A DNA stretch of 63,053 nt from Bacillota bacterium (GCA_023441625.1 JAEZOA010000135.1:1-63053), one strand, 5' to 3'; shown: positions 1 through 9,177, counted from the first letter of the stretch. The notes: generated by a model not told the origin, from the sequence alone. Numbers and translations are program-made.

Positions 1-165
1 CTTGTAACTTGCGTTGTCAACATAAGCAATGTTGGCTTGTAACTTGCGTTGTCAACATAAGCAATGTTGGCTTGTAACTTGCGTTGTCAACATAAGCAAT
101 GTTGGCTTGTAACTTGCGTTGTCAACATAAGTAATGTTGGCTTGCCAACTTGCGTTGTTTATTCT
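1..165. repeat. Tandem array of 35-bp palindromic repeat (REP-like)
   Basis: Four 35-bp units (1-35, 36-70, 71-105, 106-140) are nearly identical, with one C-to-T change near 132, followed by a partial fifth unit in which the core becomes GTTGGCTTGCCAAC. Each unit can fold on itself (CAATGTTGGC against the TAACTTGCG side). The window opens inside the array, so it may extend upstream. Single copies of the same palindrome occur at 11229-11270 and 31978-32013. No spacers separate the units, so this is not a CRISPR. It fills the leader of the hydrogenase regulator gene. Confidence 0.9.
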
Positions 166-184
166 AAGAAAGGATAGGTGTTAA

Positions 185-430
185 ATGGAGACAAGAATTG
201 CTTTAATCGGAATTATTATTGATGATGTATCCTCTACCGAGCGATTAAATGGTATTTTACATGAATATGGACAGTTTATTGTGGGACGGATGGGAGTGCC
301 CTATCGTGAAAAAGGGGTATGTATTATCAGCGTTGTGATAGATGCACCAAATGATGTGATTAGCTCGCTGTCAGGAAAGCTTGGAATGTTGCCTGGAGTT
401 AATATTAAAACAGTATATTCTAAGGCGTAG
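185..430 (+). CDS. TM1266-family putative regulator of iron-only hydrogenase maturation
   Basis: Short 81-residue protein with the ACT/NikR-C-like alternation of strands and helices typical of the TM1266 family, small proteins annotated as putative [FeFe]-hydrogenase system regulators. The N-terminus (METRIALIGIIIDD), a central VGRMGVP segment and a C-terminal LPGVNIKTVYSKA segment fit the family. It lies 76 bp upstream of hydG in the same direction, the usual position for this family, and an SD-like AGGATAGG precedes the ATG. Its ligand and mechanism are not known to me, and the name rests on context as much as on sequence. Confidence 0.8.
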   Translation: METRIALIGIIIDDVSSTERLNGILHEYGQFIVGRMGVPYREKGVCIISVVIDAPNDVISSLSGKLGMLPGVNIKTVYSKA

Positions 431-506
431 ATTGATTAGCAGATTGATTATGAGAACAACTATATGCAATATAAATCTATTATATAAAACTGGAGGCAGG
501 AGAATT

Positions 507-1919
507 ATGTATAACAGTAAGTCAAAAGTAGCTACTGAGTTTATTGATAATGAGGAAATCTTAAGCACTCTTGAATATGCAAGCAAAAACAAAGAAAATA
601 GGGCTTTAATAGAAGGGATTTTAGATAAAGCAAAGGATTATAAGGGCCTAAGTCATAAAGAGGCAGCTATCCTTTTGGAATGTGAACTTGAGGATATTAA
701 CGAAAAAATGTTTTCACTGGCAGAACAGATAAAGAAGAAATTATATGGAAATAGAATAGTAATGTTTGCCCCTCTTTATCTATCAAACTATTGTATAAAT
801 GAATGTCGCTATTGTCCTTATCACGGAACTAACAAGAATATTGCTAGAAAAAAGCTTTCTCAAGAGGACATTATTAGGGAAGTTACAGCCTTACAGGATA
901 TGGGACATAAGCGTTTGGCTTTAGAAACAGGTGAGGATCCTGAGAAGTGCCCCATCGATTATGTAATAGAGAGCATTAAAACAATATATAGCATTAAGCA
1001 TAAAAATGGTGCTATTCGCCGTGTAAATGTGAATATTGCAGCAACAACTGTTGAAAACTACAAAAAACTTAAGGATGCTGGTATTGGAACATATATTTTA
1101 TTCCAAGAAACCTATCATAAGGAGACATATGAGTACCTGCACCCAAAGGGACCAAAACACAACTATAACTATCATACAGAAGCAATGGACAGAGCGATGG
1201 AAGGTGGTATTGATGATGTGGGTTTAGGCGTATTATTCGGGTTAAATCTCTACAAATACGATTTCGTTGGTTTATTGATGCATGCTGAGCATCTTGAGGC
1301 TGCTAATGGTGTGGGGCCTCATACAATAAGTGTTCCACGTATTCGTCCAGCAGAACAGGTTGATTTAAATGATTACTCAAATGCTGTTCCAGATGAAATA
1401 TTTAAGAAGCTTGTGGCTATTTTGAGAATCGCAGTACCTTATACTGGAATAATTATGTCAACTAGAGAATCTGAAAAGACAAGAGCAGAATCCCTAAAAC
1501 TTGGTATATCCCAGTTAAGCGGTGCTTCTTCAACAAGTGTTGGGGGCTATTCACAGAAAGAGGAAGAGAATACTGCTCAGTTTGAAGTAAATGACACAAG
1601 AACTTTGGATGAAATTGTAAATTGGCTACTAACTCTTGGATATATTCCAAGCTTTTGTACGGCATGCTATCGTGAAGGTAGAACTGGTGATAGGTTTATG
1701 AAGCTTGTAAAGAGCGGTGCTATTGCAAATGTCTGTCATCCCAATGCGCTTATGACACTAAAGGAATACTTGGAGGATTATGCCTCTGAGGATACCATAC
1801 AAAAGGGGGAGCAGATGATTGCAGGAGAGGTTGAAAGGCTTTCTAATCCAGATGTCAAGAGAATTGTAAAAGAGAATTTAGGCGACTTGAGCGAAGGAAA
1901 ACGTGACTTTAGATTTTAG
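507..1919 (+). CDS. hydG: [FeFe] hydrogenase H-cluster radical SAM maturase HydG
   Basis: HydG is a radical-SAM tyrosine lyase. It cleaves tyrosine to p-cresol and makes the CO and CN ligands delivered as an Fe(CO)2(CN) synthon for the hydrogenase H-cluster. Starting at ATG 507, behind GGAGGCAGGAG, the protein has 470 residues, the usual length. The radical-SAM cluster motif C96-x3-C100-x2-C103 lies in NYCINECRYCPYH, and the C-terminal auxiliary-cluster cysteines are C384, C387 and C410. An in-frame extension upstream to 381 overlaps the preceding gene and lacks an SD. It forms an operon with the TM1266-type regulator and hydF. Confidence 0.97.
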   Translation: MYNSKSKVATEFIDNEEILSTLEYASKNKENRALIEGILDKAKDYKGLSHKEAAILLECELEDINEKMFSLAEQIKKKLYGNRIVMFAPLYLSNYCINECRYCPYHGTNKNIARKKLSQEDIIREVTALQDMGHKRLALETGEDPEKCPIDYVIESIKTIYSIKHKNGAIRRVNVNIAATTVENYKKLKDAGIGTYILFQETYHKETYEYLHPKGPKHNYNYHTEAMDRAMEGGIDDVGLGVLFGLNLYKYDFVGLLMHAEHLEAANGVGPHTISVPRIRPAEQVDLNDYSNAVPDEIFKKLVAILRIAVPYTGIIMSTRESEKTRAESLKLGISQLSGASSTSVGGYSQKEEENTAQFEVNDTRTLDEIVNWLLTLGYIPSFCTACYREGRTGDRFMKLVKSGAIANVCHPNALMTLKEYLEDYASEDTIQKGEQMIAGEVERLSNPDVKRIVKENLGDLSEGKRDFRF

Positions 1920-1949
1920 TACTAAAAATATAAAATGGAGGATAATACT

Positions 1950-3143
1950 ATGAGCCTTACAAATACACCTAGTGCAAATAGGTTACACATAGCCTTGTTT
2001 GGCAGACGTAACAGTGGCAAGTCATCATTAATAAATGCCATTACCGGGCAAGAGGTTGCCTTGGTATCTGAAATTGCTGGTACCACTACCGATCCGGTGT
2101 ACAAGGCTATGGAGCTGCACCCCATTGGTCCAGTTATGTTTATTGATACTGCGGGTTTTGATGATGTAGGCGAGCTTGGAGAAATGCGTATCGATAAAAC
2201 AAGAAAAGCAATCGATAAAACAGATATCGCAATTATGCTTTTTGGTGATACAGAACTTTCCTATGAGAAAGAGTGGGCTGATGAATTAAAAAGGCGTAAT
2301 ATACCGATAATACCAGTAATTAATAAAGCGGATATTATTGACAATGCAAATGAAATCGAGAAAGTAGTTAAAAAAACACTTGGATTTTCACCAATTATTA
2401 TAAGCGCGAAAGAAAAGATCGGTTTAGACAGGGTTAAGGAAGAACTAATCAGAGTTATACCAGCTGATTTTGAAGCAAAGAGTATTACTTCACATCTGGT
2501 GAAGGAAGGCGACCTTGTTTTGCTGGTTATGCCTCAGGATATTCAGGCACCTAAGGGCAGGCTGATTTTACCTCAGGTACAGACTATTCGTGATTTATTA
2601 GACAATAAATGTTTAGTTATGAGTGTAACTACAGACAAACTTGATGAAGCATTGAAGTCACTGACAATGCCTCCAAAACTGATAATTACAGACTCACAGG
2701 TGTTTGGAGAAGTTTATGCAAAGAAGCCTGATGAGAGCTTATTAACATCATTTTCAGTATTATTTGCTGAGTATAAGGGGGATATAATAGCTTATGTGGA
2801 GGGGGCAAAAGCAATTGATAATCTCACAGAGAATTCTGTGGTTTTGATTGCAGAGGCATGTGCGCATGCACCTCTGAACGAAGATATTGGGCGCATACAA
2901 TTACCTAGATTACTACGGAAAAGGGTCGGAGAAGGGCTTGAGATTGATATAGTTAGTGGAGCTGATTTTCCAAAGGATTTGTCCAGATATTCACTTGTCA
3001 TTCAGTGTGGATGTTGCATGTTTAATAGAAAGTATGTTTTAACACGCATAGCAATGGCTAAGGCACAAAAAGTCAGTATATGCAACTATGGTATAGCAAT
3101 AGCTAAAATGAACGGAATACTAGACAAAATTGCACTAAAATAA
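1950..3143 (+). CDS. hydF: [FeFe] hydrogenase maturation GTPase HydF
   Basis: HydF is the scaffold and carrier GTPase on which the 2Fe subcluster is assembled and passed to apo-hydrogenase. The GTPase domain has a P-loop at about residues 18-25 (GRRNSGKS), switch-like GTTTDP, DTAGFDD at 66-72 and NKAD. The C-terminal cluster-binding part keeps C-A-H (EACAHAPL) and a CGCC motif (VIQCGCCMFN), the CxH...CxxC set of the family. The start is set at ATG 1950, because GGAGG lies just upstream inside the longer reading frame, whose ATG at 1935 has no SD. It follows hydG by 30 bp and ends at a strong terminator. Confidence 0.97.
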   Translation: MSLTNTPSANRLHIALFGRRNSGKSSLINAITGQEVALVSEIAGTTTDPVYKAMELHPIGPVMFIDTAGFDDVGELGEMRIDKTRKAIDKTDIAIMLFGDTELSYEKEWADELKRRNIPIIPVINKADIIDNANEIEKVVKKTLGFSPIIISAKEKIGLDRVKEELIRVIPADFEAKSITSHLVKEGDLVLLVMPQDIQAPKGRLILPQVQTIRDLLDNKCLVMSVTTDKLDEALKSLTMPPKLIITDSQVFGEVYAKKPDESLLTSFSVLFAEYKGDIIAYVEGAKAIDNLTENSVVLIAEACAHAPLNEDIGRIQLPRLLRKRVGEGLEIDIVSGADFPKDLSRYSLVIQCGCCMFNRKYVLTRIAMAKAQKVSICNYGIAIAKMNGILDKIALK

Positions 3144-3225
3144 CAAAATTAAAATACAAATAAATTAATTGCTATTTCTAATTTTTATCTGGAATATACA
3201 TACATTTTGATGTGCTAGGATATAA

Positions 3226-3308
3226 CTTAAAAAAACCAACCTTGTGAATGCCTCATAAGAGTAGATAGTTAATAATACAAATGGGGCGCATTAGGTTGGT
3301 TTTTTTTA
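3226..3308 (+). terminator. Terminator after hydF
   Basis: A 13-nt arm AAAAAACCAACCT pairs with AGGTTGGTTTTTT after a long, partly paired loop, and the T-run continues. It closes the hydG-hydF transcript and could act in both directions. Confidence 0.75.
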
Positions 3309-3422
3309 CATGACATTATTATAATTTAGTGCTAGATTAATAGGAGCTTTAAGGACTATTATTTGTACAAAATAGACAAATAACAATCAGCGTTCGACAA
3401 TAAATTCGTATTTAGACAATAA

Positions 3423-3451
3423 TTGACAATAATATTCATCAGTATTATAAT
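3423..3451 (+). promoter_or_regulatory. Consensus sigma-A-type promoter of the chemoreceptor gene
   Basis: TTGACA (3423-3428), a 17-bp spacer and TATAAT (3446-3451) lie 87 bp before the chemoreceptor start. No sigma-D-like flagellar promoter was recognised here. The rest of 3309-3538 shows no gene. Confidence 0.75.
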
Positions 3452-3538
3452 AAACACCAAGGAAAATCAAGGTACATATATTCAAATAAAGTAGTGTATT
3501 TAAACAAATTGTAGGACTAGGAAAAGAGGTATTCATTA

Positions 3539-5536
3539 ATGAAGAGTATAAAAACAAAAGTATTAGTATACATTGGAGGTCTCTTGTTATTAGTTTGTGT
3601 AGGGTTTGGAGTTGTATCATACACAACTTCTTCTAAGGCATTAGTAACAAATGTTGAAGAAACGTTGCCACAATTGGCACTTCAAACGGCAAAATTAATT
3701 GAAAGTAGAGTTCAAGGTCAATTAAGCAATTTGGAATCAATAGCTAATGATGATATTATTCAAGATACAGGCGCTGATTGGGAAAAAAAATTAAACATTT
3801 TTAATGATGAAATAGATAGAAACAAGTATATTCGTATGGGTATAGCTGACAAGAATGGTAAGTTATTATCTTCGGATGGGAGCAGCGTGGATATTAATGA
3901 TACTGAATACTTTCAAAAGGCTATGTCTGGAGAAAAATCAGTGACGGATCCTAATGTAAGTAAAGTAGATGGCTCATTAGTTTTGATATATGCTGTTCCA
4001 ATTAAAAACAACAATCAAGTTGTAGGAGTATTAGTGGTAGTAAAAGATGGGTACTTACTTTGTGATATTATCGGGGATATTACCTTTGGAAAGACTGGTA
4101 AGGCATTCATGATTAATAAGAAAGGCACGACTATAGCTCATTCTAACAAAGATTTTGTCAAGAATTTTGATAATAACTTCGACAATTTTAAGAAGGATCC
4201 TAAACTTGAATCTTTAGTCATACTTGAAAAGAAGATGACAGAAGGTAAGATGGGTGTAGGAGAATATCAGTATGATGGAGTTGTCAAATACTTAGGTTAT
4301 GCACCTGTTGCAAATACAGAATGGAGTGTTGCAATCGCTGCTCCTAAAACAGAAGTACTTTCCGGTTTGAATATTCTTGCATCAGATACATTATTGGCAT
4401 CCATATTATTCTTGCTGATAAGCTTGTGTGTAGGATATTTTATAGCTAGTACTATTTCAAAGCCTATTACTTCAATTGGAGAGCATCTTAAAGTTATAGC
4501 CACTGGTGACTTTACAAATGAAATCTCACCAAAGCTAATGAATCTCAAAGATGAGTTAGGAATGTTAGTCAGATCTACAGACATTATGCAAAGGTCAGTG
4601 AGGGAAGTGGTTAGGGGTGTAGTTAGCGAATCAAAAAATGTTTCACAGTCTGTTGTTTCTGCTGGTAGTTCCATGTATGAGCTTGATATAGAAATTGAAG
4701 AAGTATCTGCTACAACAGAGGAACTTTCAGCCGGAATGGAGGAAACTGCAGCTTCAGTTGAAGAATTGTATGCAACATCGTCAGAAATTGAAAAAGGTGT
4801 AGAAGCCATTGCAGGCAAAGCACAGGAAGGCGCTGTTTCAGCTGCTGAAATAAATAAGCGGGCTACTGAATTAAGAGAGAATTTTCTTCTATCTCAGAAA
4901 AATGCTTATGAAATATTCTTTGATGTTAAAATTAAACTTGAGAAAGCCTTGGAAGAATCTAAGGCAGTTGAACAGATAGATACTCTTGCAGACGCAATTC
5001 TTCAGATCACATCTCAAACAAATCTTTTAGCTTTAAATGCAGCAATAGAAGCAGCTAGAGCTGGAGAAGCAGGTAAGGGCTTTGCCGTAGTAGCTGATGA
5101 AATAAGAAAACTTGCAGAGGATTCCAAAAGCACAGTAACGCAAATACAAGGGATTACTAAACAAGTGACCTATTCTGTTGATAATTTGACAACTAGCTCA
5201 AATAGTTTACTTGCATTTATGGCTTCTAATGTAGATAATGATTACAGAACTATGCTTGATGCAACCGAGAAATACCAGAGAGATGCTGAGTTTGTAGATA
5301 ATCTGGTTACTGATTTTAGTGCTACATCAGAAGAACTGGCAACTTCTATCGCAAATGTAATAAAGGCAATAAACGAAATTACTACAGCTACAAATGAAGG
5401 GGCTGAAGGAACTAATATTATTGCTCAAAAGACAGGAGTTGTGGCACAAAAAGCAAATGATATAATGGGGCAGGCTAGAATATCAAAGGAAGGTACAGAA
5501 AAACTAATCGAAATGGTAAAAAAGTTTACAATATAA
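3539..5536 (+). CDS. Methyl-accepting chemotaxis protein
   Basis: A membrane chemoreceptor of 665 residues. An N-terminal transmembrane helix (about 9-28, VYIGGLLLLVCVGFGVVSYT) is followed by an extracellular sensor region of the dCache type (about 30-275, with GSLVLIYAVPI and NTEWSVAIAAP blocks), a second helix (about 283-302), a HAMP linker (SKPITSIGEHLK), and a cytoplasmic coiled-coil signalling domain. The highly conserved hairpin tip QTNLLALNAAIEAARAGEAG binds CheA/CheW. The ligand cannot be told from sequence. SD AAGAGGT lies upstream of the ATG. It is a single gene with its own promoter. Confidence 0.95.
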   Translation: MKSIKTKVLVYIGGLLLLVCVGFGVVSYTTSSKALVTNVEETLPQLALQTAKLIESRVQGQLSNLESIANDDIIQDTGADWEKKLNIFNDEIDRNKYIRMGIADKNGKLLSSDGSSVDINDTEYFQKAMSGEKSVTDPNVSKVDGSLVLIYAVPIKNNNQVVGVLVVVKDGYLLCDIIGDITFGKTGKAFMINKKGTTIAHSNKDFVKNFDNNFDNFKKDPKLESLVILEKKMTEGKMGVGEYQYDGVVKYLGYAPVANTEWSVAIAAPKTEVLSGLNILASDTLLASILFLLISLCVGYFIASTISKPITSIGEHLKVIATGDFTNEISPKLMNLKDELGMLVRSTDIMQRSVREVVRGVVSESKNVSQSVVSAGSSMYELDIEIEEVSATTEELSAGMEETAASVEELYATSSEIEKGVEAIAGKAQEGAVSAAEINKRATELRENFLLSQKNAYEIFFDVKIKLEKALEESKAVEQIDTLADAILQITSQTNLLALNAAIEAARAGEAGKGFAVVADEIRKLAEDSKSTVTQIQGITKQVTYSVDNLTTSSNSLLAFMASNVDNDYRTMLDATEKYQRDAEFVDNLVTDFSATSEELATSIANVIKAINEITTATNEGAEGTNIIAQKTGVVAQKANDIMGQARISKEGTEKLIEMVKKFTI

Positions 5537-5842
5537 ACAGGTAACATAATAGCTCCTTTTATATCTAGCTTATGGAGGAGGGCTATAAACTTTGGTAGAC
5601 ATGACTTGAATAATCTAATATCAAGAAAAACTCAAGGGTGGTAAAAAATGACATAAAAATAGTATGTTTCATCATATAACTTCAAAAGATTACAAAGATA
5701 TTGCATAATTAATGGAATATGATAATATAATTAGTAAGATAATTTACATGTAAAATTATAAAAATCTAGATACAATATATAAAGTAAGTGATATGCTCAT
5801 TCTGTTAAATTATCAAATTAAGAAATTAAGGAGTTGTTTGTT
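5537..5842. other. Intergenic region before mbl
   Basis: No gene seen. A weak imperfect inverted repeat (ATAGCTCC ... GGAGGAGGGCTAT, about 5550-5587) may end the chemoreceptor transcript. TTGCAT (5701) and TATAAT (5726) with a 19-bp spacer are a possible weak promoter for mbl. Confidence 0.4.
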
Positions 5843-6871
5843 TTGGGTTTTGGACAGGACATTGGTATAGATTTAGGTACAGCCTCGGTACTTGTTTATA
5901 TTAAGGGAAAGGGCATAGTTTTAAGAGAGCCTTCTGTTGTAGCAATTGATAAAAATACAAATAAATTATTAGCAGTGGGTGAAGAGGCAAGAAGAATGCT
6001 GGGTAGAACACCTGGTAATATAGTTGCTATAAGGCCTCTTAGAGATGGAGTAATATCTGATTATGATATCACAGAGCGTATGCTTAAATATTTTATAAAC
6101 AAGGCAACTGGAAATAGAAAGTTTTTCAAGCCTAGAATTATGGTATGTGTTCCTAGTGGAGTTACAGAGGTAGAGAAACGTGCTGTAATTGATGCTTCCA
6201 TGCAGGCTGGTGCAAGGAAGACCTATTTAATTGAAGAGCCAATAGCAGCCGCAATAGGTGCTGGTATTGATATAGCAAAGGCATGCGGAAGCATGGTTGT
6301 AGATATGGGTGGAGGAACTACTGATATAGCGGTAATATCATTGGGTGGTACAGTAGTAAGTACATCTATTAAGGTTGCAGGAGATAAATTTGATGAAGCA
6401 ATTGTAAGATATATGCGTAAAAAGCATAATATTATGATTGGTGAAAGAACTGCAGAAGACTTGAAGATTAATATAGGAACTGTATTTCCTAGAGTCCAAG
6501 AAGTTACTATGGATATTAGGGGTAGAAACTTGATTTCTGGATTGCCAAAGACTATCACAATCTCTTCTACAGAAATGATGGAAGCATTAGAAGAGCCTAT
6601 ATCAAGTATTATAGAAGCTGTTCATTCGGTCCTAGAACGTACTCCTCCAGAGCTGGCCGCAGACATTAGTGACAGAGGAATTGTAATGACTGGCGGTGGA
6701 AGTCTGATTTACGGTTTAGACAAGCTTCTTCAAGAAAAGACAGGAATAAATGTTATTATAGCAGATGACTCGATATCCTGTGTAGCTATGGGAACGGGTA
6801 AGGCACTAGATAACATTGAGGCTATAGAAGAAAGTGCACTATCATCAGGTAGAGGAAATTATAAAAGATAA
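5843..6871 (+). CDS. mbl: MreB-like actin homologue Mbl, rod-shape determinant
   Basis: Bacterial actin that polymerises under the membrane and guides lateral-wall synthesis. Actin-fold phosphate motifs are present: DIGIDLGTA at the start, MVVDMGGGTTDIAVISLGG in the middle, and the adenosine motif MTGGGSL near the C-terminus. At 342 residues it has the family length. TTG 5843 is chosen as start because AAGGAG (5828-5833) sits 9 nt upstream, whereas the TTG at 5834 abuts the SD. It is followed by flhO and flhP, the order known for B. subtilis mbl-flhO-flhP, which favours Mbl over MreB. Confidence 0.93.
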   Translation: MGFGQDIGIDLGTASVLVYIKGKGIVLREPSVVAIDKNTNKLLAVGEEARRMLGRTPGNIVAIRPLRDGVISDYDITERMLKYFINKATGNRKFFKPRIMVCVPSGVTEVEKRAVIDASMQAGARKTYLIEEPIAAAIGAGIDIAKACGSMVVDMGGGTTDIAVISLGGTVVSTSIKVAGDKFDEAIVRYMRKKHNIMIGERTAEDLKINIGTVFPRVQEVTMDIRGRNLISGLPKTITISSTEMMEALEEPISSIIEAVHSVLERTPPELAADISDRGIVMTGGGSLIYGLDKLLQEKTGINVIIADDSISCVAMGTGKALDNIEAIEESALSSGRGNYKR

Positions 6872-6882
6872 TTGAAATAAAT

Positions 6883-6922
6883 AGAAGGGGGTGGCTTTTG
6901 ATAAGCTAGCCCTTTTTTCGGT
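6883..6922 (+). terminator. Probable terminator after mbl
   Basis: An imperfect stem AAGGG...GGC / GCTAGCCCTT is followed by TTTTTTC. It partly separates mbl from the flagellar genes. Confidence 0.5.
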
Positions 6923-7016
6923 TATGATAATTCAAGTGATATTTTGCATAAATTTATTAAGTAAATTATAGAAAATACCGATATAATATTATTGAAATTT
7001 AGCGAGGAGATTACCT

Positions 7017-7814
7017 ATGATTAGAGGGTTATATACTTCGGGTTGGAGTATGCTTGCGAATACTAAAAAAATGGATGTTATTACAAACAACATGGCTAAT
7101 GCAAATACTACCGCATTCAAAAAAGATACTGTTGTTTTTGAGAGCTTTCCTTCAGTGTTAACGAAGAGAATTAATGATACTAAAAGTCCGGCAAATCCTT
7201 CTGCCAATATAGGAACTATGCAGCTTAGCAGTGACGTTGGAGAAATATTTACATATTATACACAGGGACAGCTAACCCAAACCGGTAATAGCCTTGATTT
7301 TGGTATTAGTGACGACAACTCAGGTCAAACAGCTAGTCCTGCATTTTTTACAATAGGTGTTATGGATGCAAATGACAATAGCATAAAAGAATTCTATACT
7401 AAGGATGGATCCTTTGTATTAAATGCAAATAATCAATTAGTAACTAAAGGTGGCAATTTAGTATTAGGTGAGAGTGGCCCAATTACACTTACAGATGGAG
7501 CGTTTTCTGTTAATACGAAGGGCGAGATAATTCAAAATGGGGCAGTAGTAGATAAAATACGTATTACACAATTTTCCGATGCTACTAAGTTGAGAAAATA
7601 TGGGGACAACCTTATTGAGAATAATGGTAGTGAGGTTATGGATTTTAAAGGAACTGTTTCACAGGGCTATGTTGAACAGTCAAATGTCAATGTAGTAAAT
7701 GAGATGGTGGATATGATTACAGTAATGAGAGCTTATGAGGCCAACCAAAAGGTTCTGCAGGCACAGGATGGTACTCTTCAGAAGGCTGTTAATGAAGTTG
7801 GAGTAGTGAGATAA
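7017..7814 (+). CDS. flhO: Flagellar basal-body rod protein (FlgF/FlhO-like)
   Basis: Axial flagellar protein of 265 residues. The N-terminal flagellar rod helix MIRGLYTSGWSMLANTKKMD is followed by the family signature ITNNMANANTTAFKKD. The C-terminal helix (NVNVVNEMVDMITVMRAYEANQKVLQ) pairs with it in the coiled coil of rod and hook subunits. No signal peptide, as expected for type III export. Its position between mbl and flhP and its FlgF/G size point to FlhO. SD GCGAGGAG precedes the ATG. Confidence 0.9.
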   Translation: MIRGLYTSGWSMLANTKKMDVITNNMANANTTAFKKDTVVFESFPSVLTKRINDTKSPANPSANIGTMQLSSDVGEIFTYYTQGQLTQTGNSLDFGISDDNSGQTASPAFFTIGVMDANDNSIKEFYTKDGSFVLNANNQLVTKGGNLVLGESGPITLTDGAFSVNTKGEIIQNGAVVDKIRITQFSDATKLRKYGDNLIENNGSEVMDFKGTVSQGYVEQSNVNVVNEMVDMITVMRAYEANQKVLQAQDGTLQKAVNEVGVVR

Positions 7815-7870
7815 CCAAATTTGCATGATATAGTAATTAGTTAACATACTATTTTTTGGAGGTAGAGGCT

Positions 7871-8683
7871 ATGATGAGAGCATTATGGACAGCTGGCTCA
7901 GGAATGAAGGCTCAGCAGTTCAATGTAGATGTTATTTCAAATAATTTAGCAAACGTGAATACAATAGGCTACAAAAAAGAAAGGGCTGAATTTAAAGACC
8001 TTTTGTATGAGACGATGGAAAGAGCATACGTACTTGATCAAAATGGAGTACCTGTAAATCTTCAGGTTGGTCATGGAACATCGATTAATTCTACAGTTAG
8101 GAATTTTAGCAGTGGTAACATTGACAACACGGGTTCAAGTTTGGATTTTGCCATTGAAGGTGAAGGCTTTTTTACAATATTAACAGCAAATGATACTATT
8201 CAATATACTAAAAACGGCGCGTTCAAGATAAGTGTTTCGGAAGATGGACTTAGAAAACTAACTACATCAGATGGTTATCCTGTTTTAGATGATTCAGAAC
8301 AGGAGATAATATTTGATACTGATGTTAATATTTCTAAACTTGTAGTGACGCCACAGGGAGCAATGAGTTATATAAATAATAATGGGGAAACTGTCGATAT
8401 AGGTCAATCAATAGGTATGGTTATTTTTCCAAACCAATATGCTCTAGAAGCTGTTGGAGGAAACATGTTTTCAAGGAATTCAGCTACAGGTGAGCCTATA
8501 CAGACAAGTGAGGATGAGTCTAATTCCAGTTTAATAAAGCAGTATTATTTAGAGTCTTCAAACGTACAGGTTGTTGACGAAATGGTTAAGCTTATAATTG
8601 CTCAAAGGGCATATGAAATGAATTCTAAGGCAATACAATCATCTGATGATATGCTTCAGATTGCTAATAATTTAATGAAATAG
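7871..8683 (+). CDS. flhP: Flagellar basal-body rod protein (FlgG/FlhP-like)
   Basis: Distal rod-type protein of 270 residues. The N-terminal MMRALWTAGSGMKAQQFNVD and the rod signature VISNNLANVNTIGYKKERAEF are present, with a C-terminal SSNVQVVDEMVKLIIAQRAYEMNSKAIQ helix. The start ATG 7871 lies 7 nt after GGAGGT; a TTG at 7856 would start before that SD. It follows flhO by 56 bp, presumably co-transcribed. Together with flhO and the downstream rod-binding protein it builds the shaft joining basal body to hook. Confidence 0.92.
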   Translation: MMRALWTAGSGMKAQQFNVDVISNNLANVNTIGYKKERAEFKDLLYETMERAYVLDQNGVPVNLQVGHGTSINSTVRNFSSGNIDNTGSSLDFAIEGEGFFTILTANDTIQYTKNGAFKISVSEDGLRKLTTSDGYPVLDDSEQEIIFDTDVNISKLVVTPQGAMSYINNNGETVDIGQSIGMVIFPNQYALEAVGGNMFSRNSATGEPIQTSEDESNSSLIKQYYLESSNVQVVDEMVKLIIAQRAYEMNSKAIQSSDDMLQIANNLMK

Positions 8684-8700
8684 GTGAAAAGGTTAGAAGA

Positions 8701-8748
8701 ATGAAAATAAATAATAAAAGGGGGACCGAGTTCATGCCAGTGCTTTAA
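8701..8748 (+). CDS. Possible 15-codon leader ORF
   Basis: ATG 8701 opens MKINNKRGTEFMPVL and stops at 8748, inside the repeated leader element upstream of the rod-binding gene. An internal ATG at 8734 is better placed after GGGGG (8720-8724) and would give only MPVL. Whether it is translated is unknown. Confidence 0.3.
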   Translation: MKINNKRGTEFMPVL

Positions 8749-8784
8749 TGGAGATTTGTGTAAATGTGGGGCATGGACATATAA
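8717..8784 (+). promoter_or_regulatory. Recurring SD-hairpin-start leader element, copy 1
   Basis: SD-like AGGGGGACC (8719-8727), CATGCC (8733-8738), a loop containing TTTGTGTAAAT, then GGCATG (8770-8775) and ACATATAA before ATG 8785. The CATGCC/GGCATG stem would bring the distant SD close to the start codon, which has no good SD of its own. Closely similar sequences precede the genes starting at 11302 and 52806. Two of the three copies share every block. Confidence 0.6.
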
Positions 8785-9177
8785 ATGGAGATAGGAAGTA
8801 TTAACTCAAAAACCACTATTGATAGTGTGCAAAATAACAGCACAAAAGCTGCTGATGACAGTTTTGAAAAGAAGCTTAAAGCAGCAGCTCAGAGTGGTGA
8901 TGATGCTGAACTAAAAAAGGTTTGTTATGAGTTTGAGGGTATATTTATAAGTATGATGTACAAACAGATGAGGGCAACTGTACCAGAATCGGATTATTTG
9001 AAAAGTGAAGCAGGTACAGAAATATTTAATTCCATGCTTGACGACAAACTTTGCGAAGTTGCAGCACAAAGAGGAATAGGACTCGGCGAAATGATGTATA
9101 GGCAGATGTCAAAACAATATGGCAAGCAGGAGGCTATAGCTCAAACCTCTGGAGGGGTATTTGATGAGAAAAAGTAA
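8785..9177 (+). CDS. Flagellar rod-binding protein (FlgJ N-terminal type)
   Basis: 130-residue protein with a rod-binding (Rod_bind) domain: LKKVCYEFEGIFISMMYKQMRATVPES followed by IFNSMLDDKLCEVAAQRGIGLGEMMYRQM. It lacks the muramidase domain of proteobacterial FlgJ, as usual in Firmicutes. It likely caps or chaperones the growing rod made from the two upstream gene products. The start has no adjacent SD and follows the hairpin leader at 8717-8784. It overlaps the next gene by 14 nt. Confidence 0.87.
   Translation: MEIGSINSKTTIDSVQNNSTKAADDSFEKKLKAAAQSGDDAELKKVCYEFEGIFISMMYKQMRATVPESDYLKSEAGTEIFNSMLDDKLCEVAAQRGIGLGEMMYRQMSKQYGKQEAIAQTSGGVFDEKK

Noticed and set aside
1..165. CRISPR array
   Set aside because: The 35-bp units abut each other with no unique spacers, and no cas genes are present.
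381..506. N-terminal extension of HydG
   Set aside because: It overlaps the regulator gene, lacks an SD and is absent from the family, whereas ATG 507 has a strong SD.
4297..4818. Minus-strand protein inside the chemoreceptor gene
   Set aside because: Antisense frame over a strongly conserved coding region, without SD or family signature.
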